A stretch of DNA of 31,077 nt from JANYBV01 sp043763155 (GTDB lineage: Bacteria; Pseudomonadota; Alphaproteobacteria; Rickettsiales; SXRF01). The translations under genes and the position numbers were made by a program. Positions 30,655 to 31,077 of this stretch are shown here, one piece after another. The DNA is taken from assembly GCA_043763155.1 (NCBI GenBank), contig JAYULW010000012.1, positions 1 through 31,077 of the forward strand, in the 5' to 3' direction. The notes beneath the pieces are model-generated. The model was given only the letters and a program-made list of their open reading frames with translations. It was not told where the DNA came from and did not search any database. Each line of letters begins with the position of its first letter. The stretch's first letter is position 1.

Positions 30655-31077
30655 GTTTCGCACCCTCAGGCCCTGCCAGTTCCTTCAGCACGTCACCACG
30701 CGCGCCAAAGCGCGTGATTTTGCCCTGGTCCATCACCGCGATGGCGTCCATCAGCGCCAGCAGCGGCGTGCGGTGCGTCACCAGTACCACCGTCTTGTCT
30801 TTAAATGCGAATTGCAGGTTGTTCACCAGCCGTGCTTCCATCATATGGTCCATCATCGAGGTCGGCTCATCCATCAAAATCACCGGGGCCTGCCGCAGCA
30901 ATGCGCGCGCAATCGCTAAACACTGGCGCTGCCCGCCGGACAAATTCACGCCGCCTTCTTCGATCTGCAAATCCAGCCCGCGCCCTGCGGTCTTCACCAT
31001 CACGTCCAGCCCCACGATCTGCAATGCGTGGCGGATCTCCTCATCACTGCGCTCAATACCCAGCAACATATTTTCGC
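30644..31077 (-). CDS. Type I secretion ABC transporter, C-terminal ATPase part (cut by window edge)
   Basis: Only about the last 144 residues are visible; the frame is open to the right edge. The nucleotide-binding domain shows the signature NLSGGQRQ, Walker B VILMDEPTS, a D-loop reading MMD, and the H-loop VTHR. The EEGGVNLSGGQRQCLAIARALL segment fits LapB/HlyB-type exporters. It is directly coupled to the HlyD-family gene. The membrane domain and any peptidase-like domain lie beyond the window. Confidence 0.93.
   Translation of the reverse strand, partial: ENMLLGIERSDEEIRHALQIVGLDVMVKTAGRGLDLQIEEGGVNLSGGQRQCLAIARALLRQAPVILMDEPTSMMDHMMEARLVNNLQFAFKDKTVVLVTHRTPLLALMDAIAVMDQGKITRFGARGDVLKELAGPEGAKHAG

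Noticed and set aside
29645..30919. Long antisense frame across the HlyD-family gene
   Set aside because: Ser- and Cys-rich translation typical of a shadow frame; it crosses two real genes.
1..31077. tRNA, rRNA, CRISPR arrays, insertion sequences and prophage genes
   Set aside because: No cloverleaf, regularly spaced repeat, transposase or phage structural gene was seen on either strand.

Overview
The window looks like a piece of an alphaproteobacterial chromosome. The signs are moderate GC with AT-rich intergenic gaps, compact overlapping operons, small stress proteins of the DUF6496, DUF883, CsbD, DUF1328 and DUF3309 types, an Ohr peroxidase, an MlaC and AsmA pair, and KdpE-like regulators. 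A Micavibrio-like or Rhodospirillales-like lineage is my guess and is not proven. No tRNA, rRNA, CRISPR array, insertion sequence or phage gene is visible. No gene-free stretch exceeds 300 bases.

Region 1 (1-6449) is surface chemistry. A plus-strand operon encodes a ferritin-like protein (cut by the left edge), a NodU/TobZ-type O-carbamoyltransferase, a 57-residue DUF5989-like membrane peptide and a membrane-anchored SGNH hydrolase. A glycine-zipper envelope protein and a GT2/GT39 glycosyltransferase pair follow on the minus strand.

Region 2 (6561-9215) is the most unusual. It is a minus-strand, translationally coupled trio: a 578-residue protein with a zeta-toxin-like P-loop kinase core, a 55-residue charged protein, and a protein with a degenerate Fic motif. 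It resembles a composite toxin-antitoxin or effector module.

Region 3 (9438-15892, plus strand) holds a DUF6496 protein, a YihY/BrkB membrane protein, a secreted dienelactone-hydrolase-like enzyme, a PAS-GAF-GAF-PAS hybrid histidine kinase, endonuclease V and a spermidine-synthase-like methyltransferase-fold protein.

Region 4 (16030-20200, plus strand) is an envelope operon: MlaC, AsmA, a ClpP-like periplasmic protein (COG3904 type) and a small cysteine-containing periplasmic protein. Downstream on the minus strand are an unrecognised soluble protein and a lipoprotein. The gap between those two (21020-21269) carries three copies of an unusual 17-18 base repeat.

Region 5 (22188-29191) is signalling and stress. 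It has a KdpD-like kinase lacking the KdpD N-terminal domain, an overlapping stand-alone receiver, a convergent KdpE-like regulator, and a set of small stress and envelope proteins separated by clear terminators. A second KdpE-like regulator closes it. An Ohr-family protein here has Ser where the peroxidatic Cys is expected. Two exported proteins share a newly noticed DPxGLxNK repeat unit.

Region 6 (29383-31077, minus strand) is a type I secretion adaptor (HlyD family) and the C-terminal part of its ABC ATPase, cut by the right edge.
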